Assembly (NCBI RefSeq): GCF_003259365.1
Contig: NZ_QLLY01000010.1
Span: 1 to 64,000, forward strand
Reading direction: 5' to 3'
Length of the DNA stretch: 64,000 bases
DNA from: Streptomyces sp. PsTaAH-137
Lineage (GTDB): Bacteria > Actinomycetota > Actinomycetes > Streptomycetales > Streptomycetaceae
Position numbers and translations under genes: made by a program. A model generated the notes under the pieces. It did no database searches and was not told the origin of the DNA. It saw nothing but the letters and a program-made list of their open reading frames with translations. This document shows positions 16,376-23,591 of this stretch, piece by piece (position 1 is the first letter of the stretch; each line of letters begins with the position of its first letter).

Positions 16376-16834
16376 ATGGATCTCGATCTCGCCCGCACCT
16401 GGCTCGCCACCGCCGTCGAGGAGGCGAAGGCCGGTCTCGCCGAGGGCGGCATCCCGATCGGCGCCGCGCTCTACTCCGCCGACGGCACCGTCCTCGGGCG
16501 CGGCCACAACCGCCGGGTGCAGGACGCCGACCCGTCCGTGCACGGGGAGACCGACGCGTTCCGCAACGCCGGCCGGCAGCGCTCTTACCAGGGCACGACC
16601 ATGGTCACCACGCTCTCGCCGTGCTGGTACTGCTCGGGCCTGGTGCGGCAGTTCGGGATCTCGCGGGTGATCGTCGGCGAGGCCCGTACCTTCCACGGCG
16701 GGCACGACTGGCTGGCCGAGCACGGCGTCGAGATCGTGCTGCTGGACGACCCCGAGTGCGTGGGCATGATGGAGGAGTTCATCGCCGCGAAGCCCGAGCT
16801 GTGGCACGAAGACATCGGTGACATCGGCGAGTAG
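16376..16834 (+). CDS. Nucleoside/cytosine deaminase (yeast FCY1-type zinc deaminase)
   Basis: 152 residues. The zinc site is seen in VHGETD (His ligand and catalytic Glu) and SPCWYC (two Cys ligands). DPSVHGETDAF and the STLSPC-like context match the small cytosine deaminase of fungi rather than the amidohydrolase CodA of E. coli. It should convert cytosine to uracil and ammonia. It is directly behind the first permease gene and is followed by two strong hairpins before the second permease. Confidence 0.9.
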   Translation: MDLDLARTWLATAVEEAKAGLAEGGIPIGAALYSADGTVLGRGHNRRVQDADPSVHGETDAFRNAGRQRSYQGTTMVTTLSPCWYCSGLVRQFGISRVIVGEARTFHGGHDWLAEHGVEIVLLDDPECVGMMEEFIAAKPELWHEDIGDIGE

Positions 16835-16846
16835 CCCGCCGTGCCG

Positions 16847-16877
16847 CGTGGCGGCGTACATCCTGTACGCCGCCACG
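16847..16877 (+). terminator. Perfect 14-bp hairpin between cytosine deaminase and second permease
   Basis: Stem CGTGGCGGCGTACA and exact complement, loop TCC, starting 13 bases after the deaminase stop. It may end the permease-deaminase unit or act as an attenuator for the second permease. Confidence 0.8.
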
Positions 16878-16886
16878 CCTGCGGAA

Positions 16887-16920
16887 GCGGACAGTGCGCC
16901 CCTGTGCGGGGCGCGTCCGC
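16887..16920 (+). other. Second hairpin in the leader of the second permease
   Basis: GCGGAC-agt-GCGCCCC pairs with GGGGCGC-GTCCGC around the loop TGTGC, giving 13 paired bases with a three-base bulge. It ends 20 bases before the ATG, close to the ribosome site, so it could affect initiation of the second permease. Confidence 0.6.
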
Positions 16921-16939
16921 CACCGGACACTCAGGGGGC

Positions 16940-18523
16940 ATGACGACCGCCTCCACCAGCACCGACGCCGCTCCGGCGGCCCCGCCCGCGTACGGCGACA
17001 AGGTCATCGCCGTCGAGACGGCCGGGTCCGAGCCGATCCCCGCGGCCGAACGGCACGGCAGCCCCCGCCAGTTGATCTGGACGTGGGCCTCGCCCAACAT
17101 CGAGTTCGCGACCGTCTACATCGGCGTGATCTCCGTCCTGTTCTTCGGCCTGAGCTTCTGGCAGGCCGCCGCGGCCCTGCTGCTCGGCACCGCCGTCGGC
17201 GCCCTCACGCACGGGGTGCTGAGCCTGGACGGGCCCCGGTTCGGGGTGCCGCAGATGGCGATCGGGCGGTTCGCGTTCGGGCGGCGCGGCAATCTGCTGC
17301 CGAGCACGGTCAACGCGATCGTGGCGGGGGTCGGCTGGTTCGCGGTGAACAGCGTCAGCGCCGCCTTCGCGCTGAACTCCCTGACCGGGCTGCGCCCGCT
17401 GCCCTCGCTCCTGCTCGTGGTCGCGGCGGAGATCGCCATCGGCTTCATCGGCCACAACTTCGTGCACGCCTTCGAGCGGTACGCGCTGCCCGTGCTCGCC
17501 GTGGTCTTCCTGCTCGCGGGCGTCTGGACGTTCGGCAAGGCCGACTTCTCGGGCGGCGGTTCCGGCGGCGGCCTCGGCGGGTTCCTGCTCGCGTTCAGTT
17601 CGGCGTGGGGGTACGCGGCCGGGTGGAACCCGAACGCGGCCGACTACTCGCGCTATCTGCCCGCCACCGCCGCCCGCTGGAAGACGGCCCTCTACCCGGC
17701 GCTCGGCCTCTTCGTCTCCGTCTACGCGGTCGGCATGATCGGGGTCGCGTCGGCGACGATCGCGGCGCCCGAGGGGGCCACGCCGACCGGCGCCTTCACC
17801 GGTCATCTGCCGGGCTGGCTGGGGAACTTGACGCTGCTCGCCATCATCCTGGGCGCGGTCTCCGCCAACGCCCTCAACGTCTACTCCTCCGCCATGTCCG
17901 TCACCTCGCTCGGGCTGCGGCTGCCCTCCTGGCTCGGCCGCTCGACGCTCGTGGTGATCTCGGGCCTGGCCGGCACGGCGGCGGCCTGGGCGTCCCTCTC
18001 CGACGCGGGCGCCGCGTACGAGGCGTTCCTGCTGGTGATCGCGTACTGGATCGCGCCCTGGCTGGGTGTCGTGATGGTGGAGCGGTGGCGGATGCGCAAG
18101 GTCGCCCACGCGGAGCTCGCCGGGCGGCTCACCGATCCGTCCTTCACCAACTGGCTTGGTTTCGCTGCCCTGTTGACGGGCGCGGCCGTCTCCGTACCGC
18201 TCTTCTCGCACCAGGAGAAGTTCGTGGGCTGGGCCGCGGAGAAATGGCCGGAGCTCGGGGACGTGACGTGCGTCGCCGGGTTCGCGGTCAGCGCGGCGGT
18301 GTACGCGATCGCTTGCCGAGTGTTCGCTCCGCGTCGTACAGTCCGAGCCGTCCGAGTGTTCGTCACCCGACGAACACCGGTGGCTGCGGAAACGGGGTGC
18401 GCGCCATGCGTGCGGTGCGGTTCGGGGAGTACGGCGGGCCCGAGGTCCTTCGGACGGCGGAGATCGAGGCCCCGGAGCCGGGGCCCGGTCAGGTGTCCGT
18501 CGACGTGGCGTACGCGGGCGTGA
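16940..18523 (+). CDS. NCS1 family cytosine/purine permease, second copy, with unusual C-terminal extension
   Basis: 527 residues from the ATG preceded by CAGGGGGC. Residues 1-460 align with the first permease in almost every motif (ERHGSPRQLIWTWASPNIEFATVYIG, GPRFGVPQMAIGR, AAGWNPNAADYSRYLP). The family ends near residue 460 (VAGFAVSAAVYAIACRVF), but here the frame runs about 60 codons further as an Arg/Pro/Ser-rich tail, overlapping the next gene by 118 bases in another frame. Such a tail looks untranslated-like, and a lost stop codon or frameshift is possible. A 9-bp hairpin (18356-18377) lies within it. Substrate is likely another nucleobase or allantoin-type compound. Confidence 0.85.
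   Translation: MTTASTSTDAAPAAPPAYGDKVIAVETAGSEPIPAAERHGSPRQLIWTWASPNIEFATVYIGVISVLFFGLSFWQAAAALLLGTAVGALTHGVLSLDGPRFGVPQMAIGRFAFGRRGNLLPSTVNAIVAGVGWFAVNSVSAAFALNSLTGLRPLPSLLLVVAAEIAIGFIGHNFVHAFERYALPVLAVVFLLAGVWTFGKADFSGGGSGGGLGGFLLAFSSAWGYAAGWNPNAADYSRYLPATAARWKTALYPALGLFVSVYAVGMIGVASATIAAPEGATPTGAFTGHLPGWLGNLTLLAIILGAVSANALNVYSSAMSVTSLGLRLPSWLGRSTLVVISGLAGTAAAWASLSDAGAAYEAFLLVIAYWIAPWLGVVMVERWRMRKVAHAELAGRLTDPSFTNWLGFAALLTGAAVSVPLFSHQEKFVGWAAEKWPELGDVTCVAGFAVSAAVYAIACRVFAPRRTVRAVRVFVTRRTPVAAETGCAPCVRCGSGSTAGPRSFGRRRSRPRSRGPVRCPSTWRTRA
18356..18377 (+). other. 9-bp inverted repeat near the true end of the second permease
   Basis: GTGTTCGTC-accc-GACGAACAC is a perfect dyad with a four-base loop, 28 bases before the oxidoreductase ATG. 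It may be an operator or a weak terminator. A similar GAGTGTTCG occurs 30 bases upstream (18329-18336), giving an extra half site. Confidence 0.45.
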
Positions 18524-19374
18524 ACTTCGCCGACCACAAGGCCCGCCTGGAGGGATACCGGGTACCGCAGCTGCCGTTCGTGCCCGGCCTGGAGGTGTCG
18601 GGCCGGGTTCGCGCCCTGGGCCCGGGAGTCGAAGGGCTCACCGTCGGCCAGGAGGTCGCCGCGCTCACCGAGGGCGGCGCCTACGCCGAGGTCGCCGTGG
18701 CGAACGCCGCCGTCGTCTTCCCCCTCGCCGCCGGCACGGATCTGCGGACGGCCGCGAGCCTGCCGACCGTGCTGCCGACCGCGTACGCGCTGCTGCACTC
18801 CGTGGGCCGCCTGCGCGAGGGCGAGACGGTGCTCGTGCAGGGCGCGGCGGGCGGGGTCGGCACGGTCACCGGGCAGCTCGCGCGGGCGGCGGGCGCGGGC
18901 CGGGTCATCGGTGTCGTGTCCGGCGGGGCGAAGGCCGAGTACGCCCGCAAGTACGGCTACGACGACGTGGTGCTCGCCGACGGATTCGGCGCGTCCGTAC
19001 GGGAGTTGACCGGAGGACGCGGGGTCGATCTGGCCCTCGATCCGATCGGGGGTGACGTGCTGCGCGAGACGCTGGACACGCTCGCCGTCTTCGGCCGGCT
19101 GGTCTCCTTCGGCAACGCCTCGTCGGCGCCCGCCTGGCAGGTGGGCCAGCCCGAGCTGTACCCGGGCGGCCGGTCCGTGGCCGGCTTCTCGATCCTGACC
19201 CTCGCGCAGACCGCGCCCGAGGAGCTGCGCACCCTGGCCGAACGGGCCTTCGCCGTACCCGGCGTCGAGCTGCCGGTCACCGGCGAATTCGCCCTGAGCG
19301 ACGCGGCCGAGGCGCACCGGACGCTGGCCTCACGCACCAGCACGGGAAAGCTGCTGCTGCGCGTCGCACCCTGA
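18406..19374 (+). CDS. Quinone oxidoreductase family protein (MDR superfamily, zinc-free)
   Basis: 322 residues. N-terminal GroES-like domain (MRAVRFGEYGGPEVLRTAEIEAPEPGPGQV, YAGVNFADHKARLEGY) and Rossmann domain with VLVQGAAGGVGTVTGQLAR around residues 140-160 for NADPH. No structural or catalytic Cys set is seen, so it belongs to the zeta-crystallin/QOR branch, which reduces quinones or enones. The start is an ATG that lies inside the extended frame of the preceding permease (118-base overlap). Confidence 0.9.
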   Translation: MRAVRFGEYGGPEVLRTAEIEAPEPGPGQVSVDVAYAGVNFADHKARLEGYRVPQLPFVPGLEVSGRVRALGPGVEGLTVGQEVAALTEGGAYAEVAVANAAVVFPLAAGTDLRTAASLPTVLPTAYALLHSVGRLREGETVLVQGAAGGVGTVTGQLARAAGAGRVIGVVSGGAKAEYARKYGYDDVVLADGFGASVRELTGGRGVDLALDPIGGDVLRETLDTLAVFGRLVSFGNASSAPAWQVGQPELYPGGRSVAGFSILTLAQTAPEELRTLAERAFAVPGVELPVTGEFALSDAAEAHRTLASRTSTGKLLLRVAP

Positions 19375-19490
19375 GCCCATGACGGGACGGGCCGCCGAAC
19401 GGTCCCCCGCGCCGCTCGACGGCCCCCGCCGGAGCGGCCCCCGGCCCGTCCCCGGCACGATCAGTGTGACGCAGTACGCCCGGAAACTGG

Positions 19491-19512
19491 AGTGAATTTC
19501 TAGATATTCACT
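19491..19512. promoter_or_regulatory. Near-perfect 22-bp palindrome, likely TetR operator
   Basis: AGTGAAT and ATTCACT arms flank a TTCTAGAT centre; 20 of 22 positions are self-complementary. It is strikingly AT-rich in this genome and lies 56 bases before the TetR start. Autoregulation by the TetR protein is the simplest reading. Confidence 0.7.
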
Positions 19513-19568
19513 TTAGAAACACATCCGGAGACCTCTCGTTGACATGGTGCTTTACGCTGACTGTCACG

Positions 19569-20159
19569 ATGAGTTCCAAGCAACGACGTGGCGTGGAGAC
19601 GGTCGAGCGCCTGCTCGACACGGCCCTCGCCGTGTATGCCGAGGCGGGCGAGGCCGGTGTGACCGTCCAGGCCCTCACGACGTCCAGCGGGGTGAGCCAG
19701 GGCAGCCTGTACCACCACTTCGGCAGCGTCGACGGGCTGATGAACGCGCTGCTGCTGCGCTGGATCGGCCGGCTGCTCGACGACGTGGGCACGGCCCTGA
19801 CCCGGTCCCGCACGGCGCGCACCGGCATCTCCGCGGCCGTCCGGGCCTATCTCGCCTTCGTCGGCGAACACCCGGACGCGGCACGGCTGTTGCACTCCTC
19901 CTACGCGGACCGGCTGACCATGGCGCAGGCCCGGCAGTTGCGCGACACCCAGGAGGCGCGCCTGTCACCGCTGGCGGCCTGGCTGGAGCGGTACGTCGCG
20001 TCGGGTGAACTCGCCTGCCTGCCCACGCCGTTGATCGAGAGCATGGTGCTCGGCCCGGTCGTCGGCGTCGCCCGGCGCTGGCTGTCGGTCGGCGACGTCG
20101 ACCTCGGTCAGGCGGCCCGGGTCCTGCCGGACAGGATCTGGCGCTCGCTGGAGCCCTGA
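19569..20159 (+). CDS. TetR/AcrR family transcriptional regulator
   Basis: 196 residues from the ATG at 19569 (MSSKQRRGVETVERLLDTALAVYAEAGEAGVTVQAL). The HTH includes SSGVSQGSLYHHFGSVDGLMNALL. The C-terminal domain has the TetR_C pattern of small repressors, with a run LLHSSYADRLTMAQARQLRDTQ. A TTG in frame ten codons upstream overlaps what looks like a promoter -35 (TTGACA, 19539-19544). Downstream, its 3' end overlaps the convergent PucR gene by 52 bases. Candidate targets are its own gene and the neighbouring oxidoreductase. Confidence 0.9.
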   Translation: MSSKQRRGVETVERLLDTALAVYAEAGEAGVTVQALTTSSGVSQGSLYHHFGSVDGLMNALLLRWIGRLLDDVGTALTRSRTARTGISAAVRAYLAFVGEHPDAARLLHSSYADRLTMAQARQLRDTQEARLSPLAAWLERYVASGELACLPTPLIESMVLGPVVGVARRWLSVGDVDLGQAARVLPDRIWRSLEP

Positions 20160-21373
20160 GCGGCGCGGGCACCGACGACCCGGACCGCGCACGCGGCGGC
20201 GAGCAGTTCGCCGAGCAGCTCCGGGTCGCCCACCTCGATGCCGAGCAGCGACTCGATCCGCTCCAGGCGCTGGTAGAGGGACTGCCGCCCGATGTGCAGC
20301 AGCGCGGCCGTCCGCGTCGGGCTGCACCCGTGCCGCAGATGCACCTCCAGGGTGCGCACGAGGTCGCTGCCGTGCAGGGCCTCCCAGGCGAGGAGCGGGC
20401 CGAGGACATGGTCGACGAGCCGTGCGAGACGTTCCCGGTTCGCCTCGACGCCACCGCGGGTCAGCTCCCGCTCCAGGACGAGGGCCCGCGCCGAGGTCAC
20501 CAACGGGCCGTCCCCGTACGCCGGTTCGGCCGCGGGCACGGTCAGGGCCAGCTCCAGCGTCGTACGGGCCGCGCGGAGGGTGTCGGTCCAGCGCAGCCAG
20601 CCGTCGTCGGCGCCCACGGCGTGCCCGACGGCGATGGTGAGCCCGGGTCCGGCCGCCGTACGGAACGCGTCCCGTACGGCCCGCACCGCGTCCCGCCCCG
20701 GCGGCGGCACGAGCAGCGCGAGCACGTCGCCGGGGAACGCGGCGCGCAGTCCGCGGCGGCCCGCGACCCGCTCGACGGCGGCGAGGGCGGCGGCCCGCGG
20801 GCCGTGCGCGCAGACGCCGACGAGCCGGGCGCCGGGGCCGGGCCGGAACCCGGCGAGCGCCGAACGGGCCGCCACCTCGGGCTGGTTGAGGGCCTGCCCC
20901 TCGGCGAGGTCGGCGAGCAGCGCGGCCGCGTGGTCGGCGGACCGTCCCACCGGCACGGCGCGGGCGGTGAGGCCGTGGGTGACGATGGCCCGGTTGGCGG
21001 CCTCCGCGATCCGCACGAACGGTACGACGCGGCGCAACGCGATCAGCGGGAACCCCAGTTCACGGGCGGCGGCCACCACGTCGGCGGGCATCCGCTCCAG
21101 GGACCGCCCCACCTCCACGGCGAGCCCGGCGACCCCGCGGGCGGCCAGCTCACGCACGTACCGGCGCAGCGCTCCCGAATCGGCACCGAGGAAGGCGAAG
21201 CCGTTGGTGAGCAGCAGTTCCCCGCCGTCCAGGAAGCCGGCGCCCTCGTACACCTCGCTGGAGTGCACCCAGCGCACGGGCCGGTCCAACGCACCCTGCC
21301 CGGCGAGGAGTTCGGGGGAGGCGTCGGCGACTCCGTCGAGGGCCAGGATCTCGCGGAGCGTGAGAGCGGGCAC
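20108..21373 (-). CDS. PucR family transcriptional regulator
   Basis: 421 residues from a GTG preceded by GGGAGG at five bases. The N-terminal PucR (purine catabolism regulator) domain spans about residues 1-130 (VPALTLREILALDGV, RWVHSSEVYEGAGFLDGGELLLTNGF). A middle GGDEF-like/CdaR region follows, and the C-terminal HTH_30 is clear: LEVHLRHGCSPTRTAALLHIGRQSLYQRLERIESLLGI. PucR proteins control purine, allantoin and related nitrogen catabolism. It is divergent from the 2OG oxygenase gene, its likely target, and near nucleobase permeases, which supports a role in base utilisation. The last 20 residues are encoded in the overlap with TetR. Confidence 0.9.
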   Translation of the reverse strand: MPALTLREILALDGVADASPELLAGQGALDRPVRWVHSSEVYEGAGFLDGGELLLTNGFAFLGADSGALRRYVRELAARGVAGLAVEVGRSLERMPADVVAAARELGFPLIALRRVVPFVRIAEAANRAIVTHGLTARAVPVGRSADHAAALLADLAEGQALNQPEVAARSALAGFRPGPGARLVGVCAHGPRAAALAAVERVAGRRGLRAAFPGDVLALLVPPPGRDAVRAVRDAFRTAAGPGLTIAVGHAVGADDGWLRWTDTLRAARTTLELALTVPAAEPAYGDGPLVTSARALVLERELTRGGVEANRERLARLVDHVLGPLLAWEALHGSDLVRTLEVHLRHGCSPTRTAALLHIGRQSLYQRLERIESLLGIEVGDPELLGELLAAACAVRVVGARAAQGSSERQILSGRTRAA

Positions 21374-21472
21374 GCGGGCCTCCCGGGGGCAGACAATCCG
21401 TCGGGGTGGGGACTGCCCGGAGAGTACGGGGCGCACGTTGCCCCGGTGTTTCCGTGGCCCGAGAGTGGACGC

Positions 21473-22450
21473 ATGACCTCACCGCAGGGCGCTCCCCGCA
21501 TCCCGACCATCGATCTCCAGCCGTGGCTGTCCGGCGATCCGGCGGCCCGCGCCGCGATCGCCCGCACCGTCGACGAGGCCCTGCGCACCGCCGGCTTCCT
21601 GCTGGTCACCGGCCACGGCGTCGCCCCGGGCCTGCGCACCCGGATCCGGGACGCGGCCCGCGCCTTCTTCCGGCTGCCGACGGACGCGAAGGAGCCGTAC
21701 GCGGTGAAGGTCGGCGGGCGCGGCTGGCTCGGTCCCGGCGCCGAGGCGAACGGCTACTCGGAGGGCACCGAGACCCCGCCCGACCTGAAGGAGTCGCTCT
21801 CCTTCGCCACGGACACGGCGTTCGACGACCCGGCGGTCGCCGCCGAGTGGTCCGGCGCGAACGTCTTCCCGGCCGAGTCGCCCGAGCTGCGCGCGCTGGT
21901 GGAGACGTATCTGGACCAGATGCGGACGCTCTCCGATCAGCTCCTGGACCTGCTGGCGGTGGCGCTCGACGAGCCCGCGGACTTCTTCACCCGGCACACG
22001 GCACAGCCCACCTGGGGCTTCAACATCAACTGGTATCCGGGCACGGAGGTCGTCGGCCGGCCGGAGCCGGGCCAGTTCCGGATCGGCCCGCACACCGACT
22101 TCGGGACGGTCACCGTCCTGGACCGGCAGGCGGGGAAGGGCGGCCTCCAGGTCTTCACCGATGAGGGCGGCTGGGAGGACGCGCCGTTCGACCCGGCGGC
22201 GTTCACCATCAACATCGGTGATCTGATGGCCCGCTGGACCGGCGACCGCTGGCGCTCGGGCCGCCACCGCGTGCTGCCGCCGCCCGCGGACGCGCCCGCC
22301 GAGGAGCTGATGTCGCTCGTCTACTTCTACGAGTGCGATCCGGCGACGACGGTGGCACCGCTGCCCGCGCCGAAGGGCACGGTGGCGTACGAGCCGGTGG
22401 ACTCGCACGTGTATCTGCGGGGGAAGCTGGACGCGATCACGGTGGGCTGA
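21473..22450 (+). CDS. 2-oxoglutarate/Fe(II)-dependent oxygenase (isopenicillin N synthase-like)
   Basis: 325 residues. N-terminal DIOX_N region with IPTIDLQPWLSG and RTAGFLLVTGHGV, then the double-stranded beta-helix core. Iron ligands are His207 and Asp209 (GPHTDFGTVTV) and His265 (SGRHRVLPPP). The usual R-x-S motif that binds 2-oxoglutarate reads L-M-S here (EELMSLVYFYE), so cosubstrate binding may differ. Related enzymes hydroxylate pyrimidines, purines or small metabolites; the divergent PucR regulator and nearby cytosine genes suggest a nucleobase substrate, which is inference. A strong two-sided terminator follows. Confidence 0.87.
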   Translation: MTSPQGAPRIPTIDLQPWLSGDPAARAAIARTVDEALRTAGFLLVTGHGVAPGLRTRIRDAARAFFRLPTDAKEPYAVKVGGRGWLGPGAEANGYSEGTETPPDLKESLSFATDTAFDDPAVAAEWSGANVFPAESPELRALVETYLDQMRTLSDQLLDLLAVALDEPADFFTRHTAQPTWGFNINWYPGTEVVGRPEPGQFRIGPHTDFGTVTVLDRQAGKGGLQVFTDEGGWEDAPFDPAAFTINIGDLMARWTGDRWRSGRHRVLPPPADAPAEELMSLVYFYECDPATTVAPLPAPKGTVAYEPVDSHVYLRGKLDAITVG

Positions 22451-22460
22451 CGGAACGCGT

Positions 22461-22490
22461 GAGGGCCGGTTCCCGAAGGAACCGGCCCTC
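22461..22490. terminator. Two-sided hairpin terminator
   Basis: A perfect 13-bp stem (GAGGGCCGGTTCC and complement) with the loop CGAA sits between the convergent oxygenase and ccsB genes. Confidence 0.88.
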
Positions 22491-22502
22491 TGTCGCAGGT
22501 GC

Positions 22503-23591
22503 TCAGACTCCGGCGTAGGAGTGCTTGCCGGAGACGAAGATGTTCACGCCGTAGTAGTTGAACAGCCAGCAGGCGAACGCGATCAGCGCCAGGTAGGCGG
22601 CCTTGCGGCCCTTCCATCCGGCCGTCGCGCGGGCGTGCAGGTAGCAGGCGTAGGCGACCCAGGTGATGAACGACCAGGTCTCCTTCGGGTCCCACTCCCA
22701 GTAGCGGCCCCAGGCGTCGCCCGCCCAGATCGCGCCCGCGATGATCGTGAACGTCCACAGCGGGAACACGGCCGCGTTGACCCGGTACGAGAACTTGTCG
22801 AGGGACGCCGACGCGGGCAGCCGCTCCAAGACCGAGGTGGCGAACCGACCCGGAGTGCCGCCCTTGACCAGCTTGTTCTCGTACGAGTCCTTGAAGAGGT
22901 AGAGCAGCGTGCCGACCGCGCCGACGTAGAAGACGGCGCCGCAGAAGATCGCCGTCGACACGTGGATGTACAGCCAGTACGAGTGCAGCGCCGGGACCAG
23001 CTGGTCGCTCGCCGTGTACAGGACGGTGACCGCGAGACCGAGGTCGAGCAGGACCGTGATGACGAGCGGCAGGCCGAGCCAGCGGACGTTCTTCTTCATC
23101 GCCAGCAGGGCGAGGTACACGCCGACGGCGACGGTGGAGAAGGTGATGCTGAACTCGTACATGTTGCCCCACGGGGCGCGCTGCACGGACAGCGCGCGGG
23201 TGAGGACACCGCAGAACTCGATGAGGAAGCCGAGCGCGGTGAGCGACACCGCGATCCGGCCGTAGAGGTCGCCCTGCTCGTCGCCGCCGGAGGCGCCGGG
23301 GCCGTCGGGCACGTCGCCGCGCGAGCCGGACGCGGCGCGGGTGACGACCTGCGGGCGCTCCAGGACGGCGGTGGAACCGTTCTTCTTGACCTGCACGGCC
23401 GGGGCGGCGGCCGTCTTCGCCGGCTTCTGGGCGGTCAGCGCGGCGGCGGCGCGGCCCGTCTTGCTGCGGCTGCCGAAGATCCACTCGGCCATGTTCGCGA
23501 AGAAGGCCAGCAGATAGACGGCCATCGACGAGTAGATGAGAACGTTGCTGACTTGCGCCAGGTTCTCGTTGGTGGCGGCGGCGAGATTCAC
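22503..23591 (-). CDS. ccsB: Cytochrome c biogenesis protein CcsB (ResC)
   Basis: 362 residues from a GTG that overlaps the resB stop (GTGA). Eight or so membrane segments. The haem-handling tryptophan-rich motif is WGRYWEWDPKETWSFITW, and conserved histidines occur in YWLYIHVSTAI and near the C-terminus (SGKHSYAG). CcsB and ResB together export haem and ligate it to apocytochrome c (System II). Residues 45-105 form a Lys/Ala-rich cytoplasmic loop peculiar to actinobacteria. It is the last gene of a four-gene operon. Confidence 0.95.
   Translation of the reverse strand: MNLAAATNENLAQVSNVLIYSSMAVYLLAFFANMAEWIFGSRSKTGRAAAALTAQKPAKTAAAPAVQVKKNGSTAVLERPQVVTRAASGSRGDVPDGPGASGGDEQGDLYGRIAVSLTALGFLIEFCGVLTRALSVQRAPWGNMYEFSITFSTVAVGVYLALLAMKKNVRWLGLPLVITVLLDLGLAVTVLYTASDQLVPALHSYWLYIHVSTAIFCGAVFYVGAVGTLLYLFKDSYENKLVKGGTPGRFATSVLERLPASASLDKFSYRVNAAVFPLWTFTIIAGAIWAGDAWGRYWEWDPKETWSFITWVAYACYLHARATAGWKGRKAAYLALIAFACWLFNYYGVNIFVSGKHSYAGV

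Noticed and set aside
14429..16930. Minus-strand open frame of more than 800 codons opposite the permease and deaminase genes
   Set aside because: The plus strand carries clear NCS1 and deaminase proteins; the antisense product is low-complexity Arg/Gly/Ala/Glu.
19539..19568. TTG start ten codons upstream for the TetR protein
   Set aside because: The TTG belongs to a TTGACA hexamer that looks like a -35 element, and the extra residues have no TetR similarity; the ATG at 19569 is preferred.
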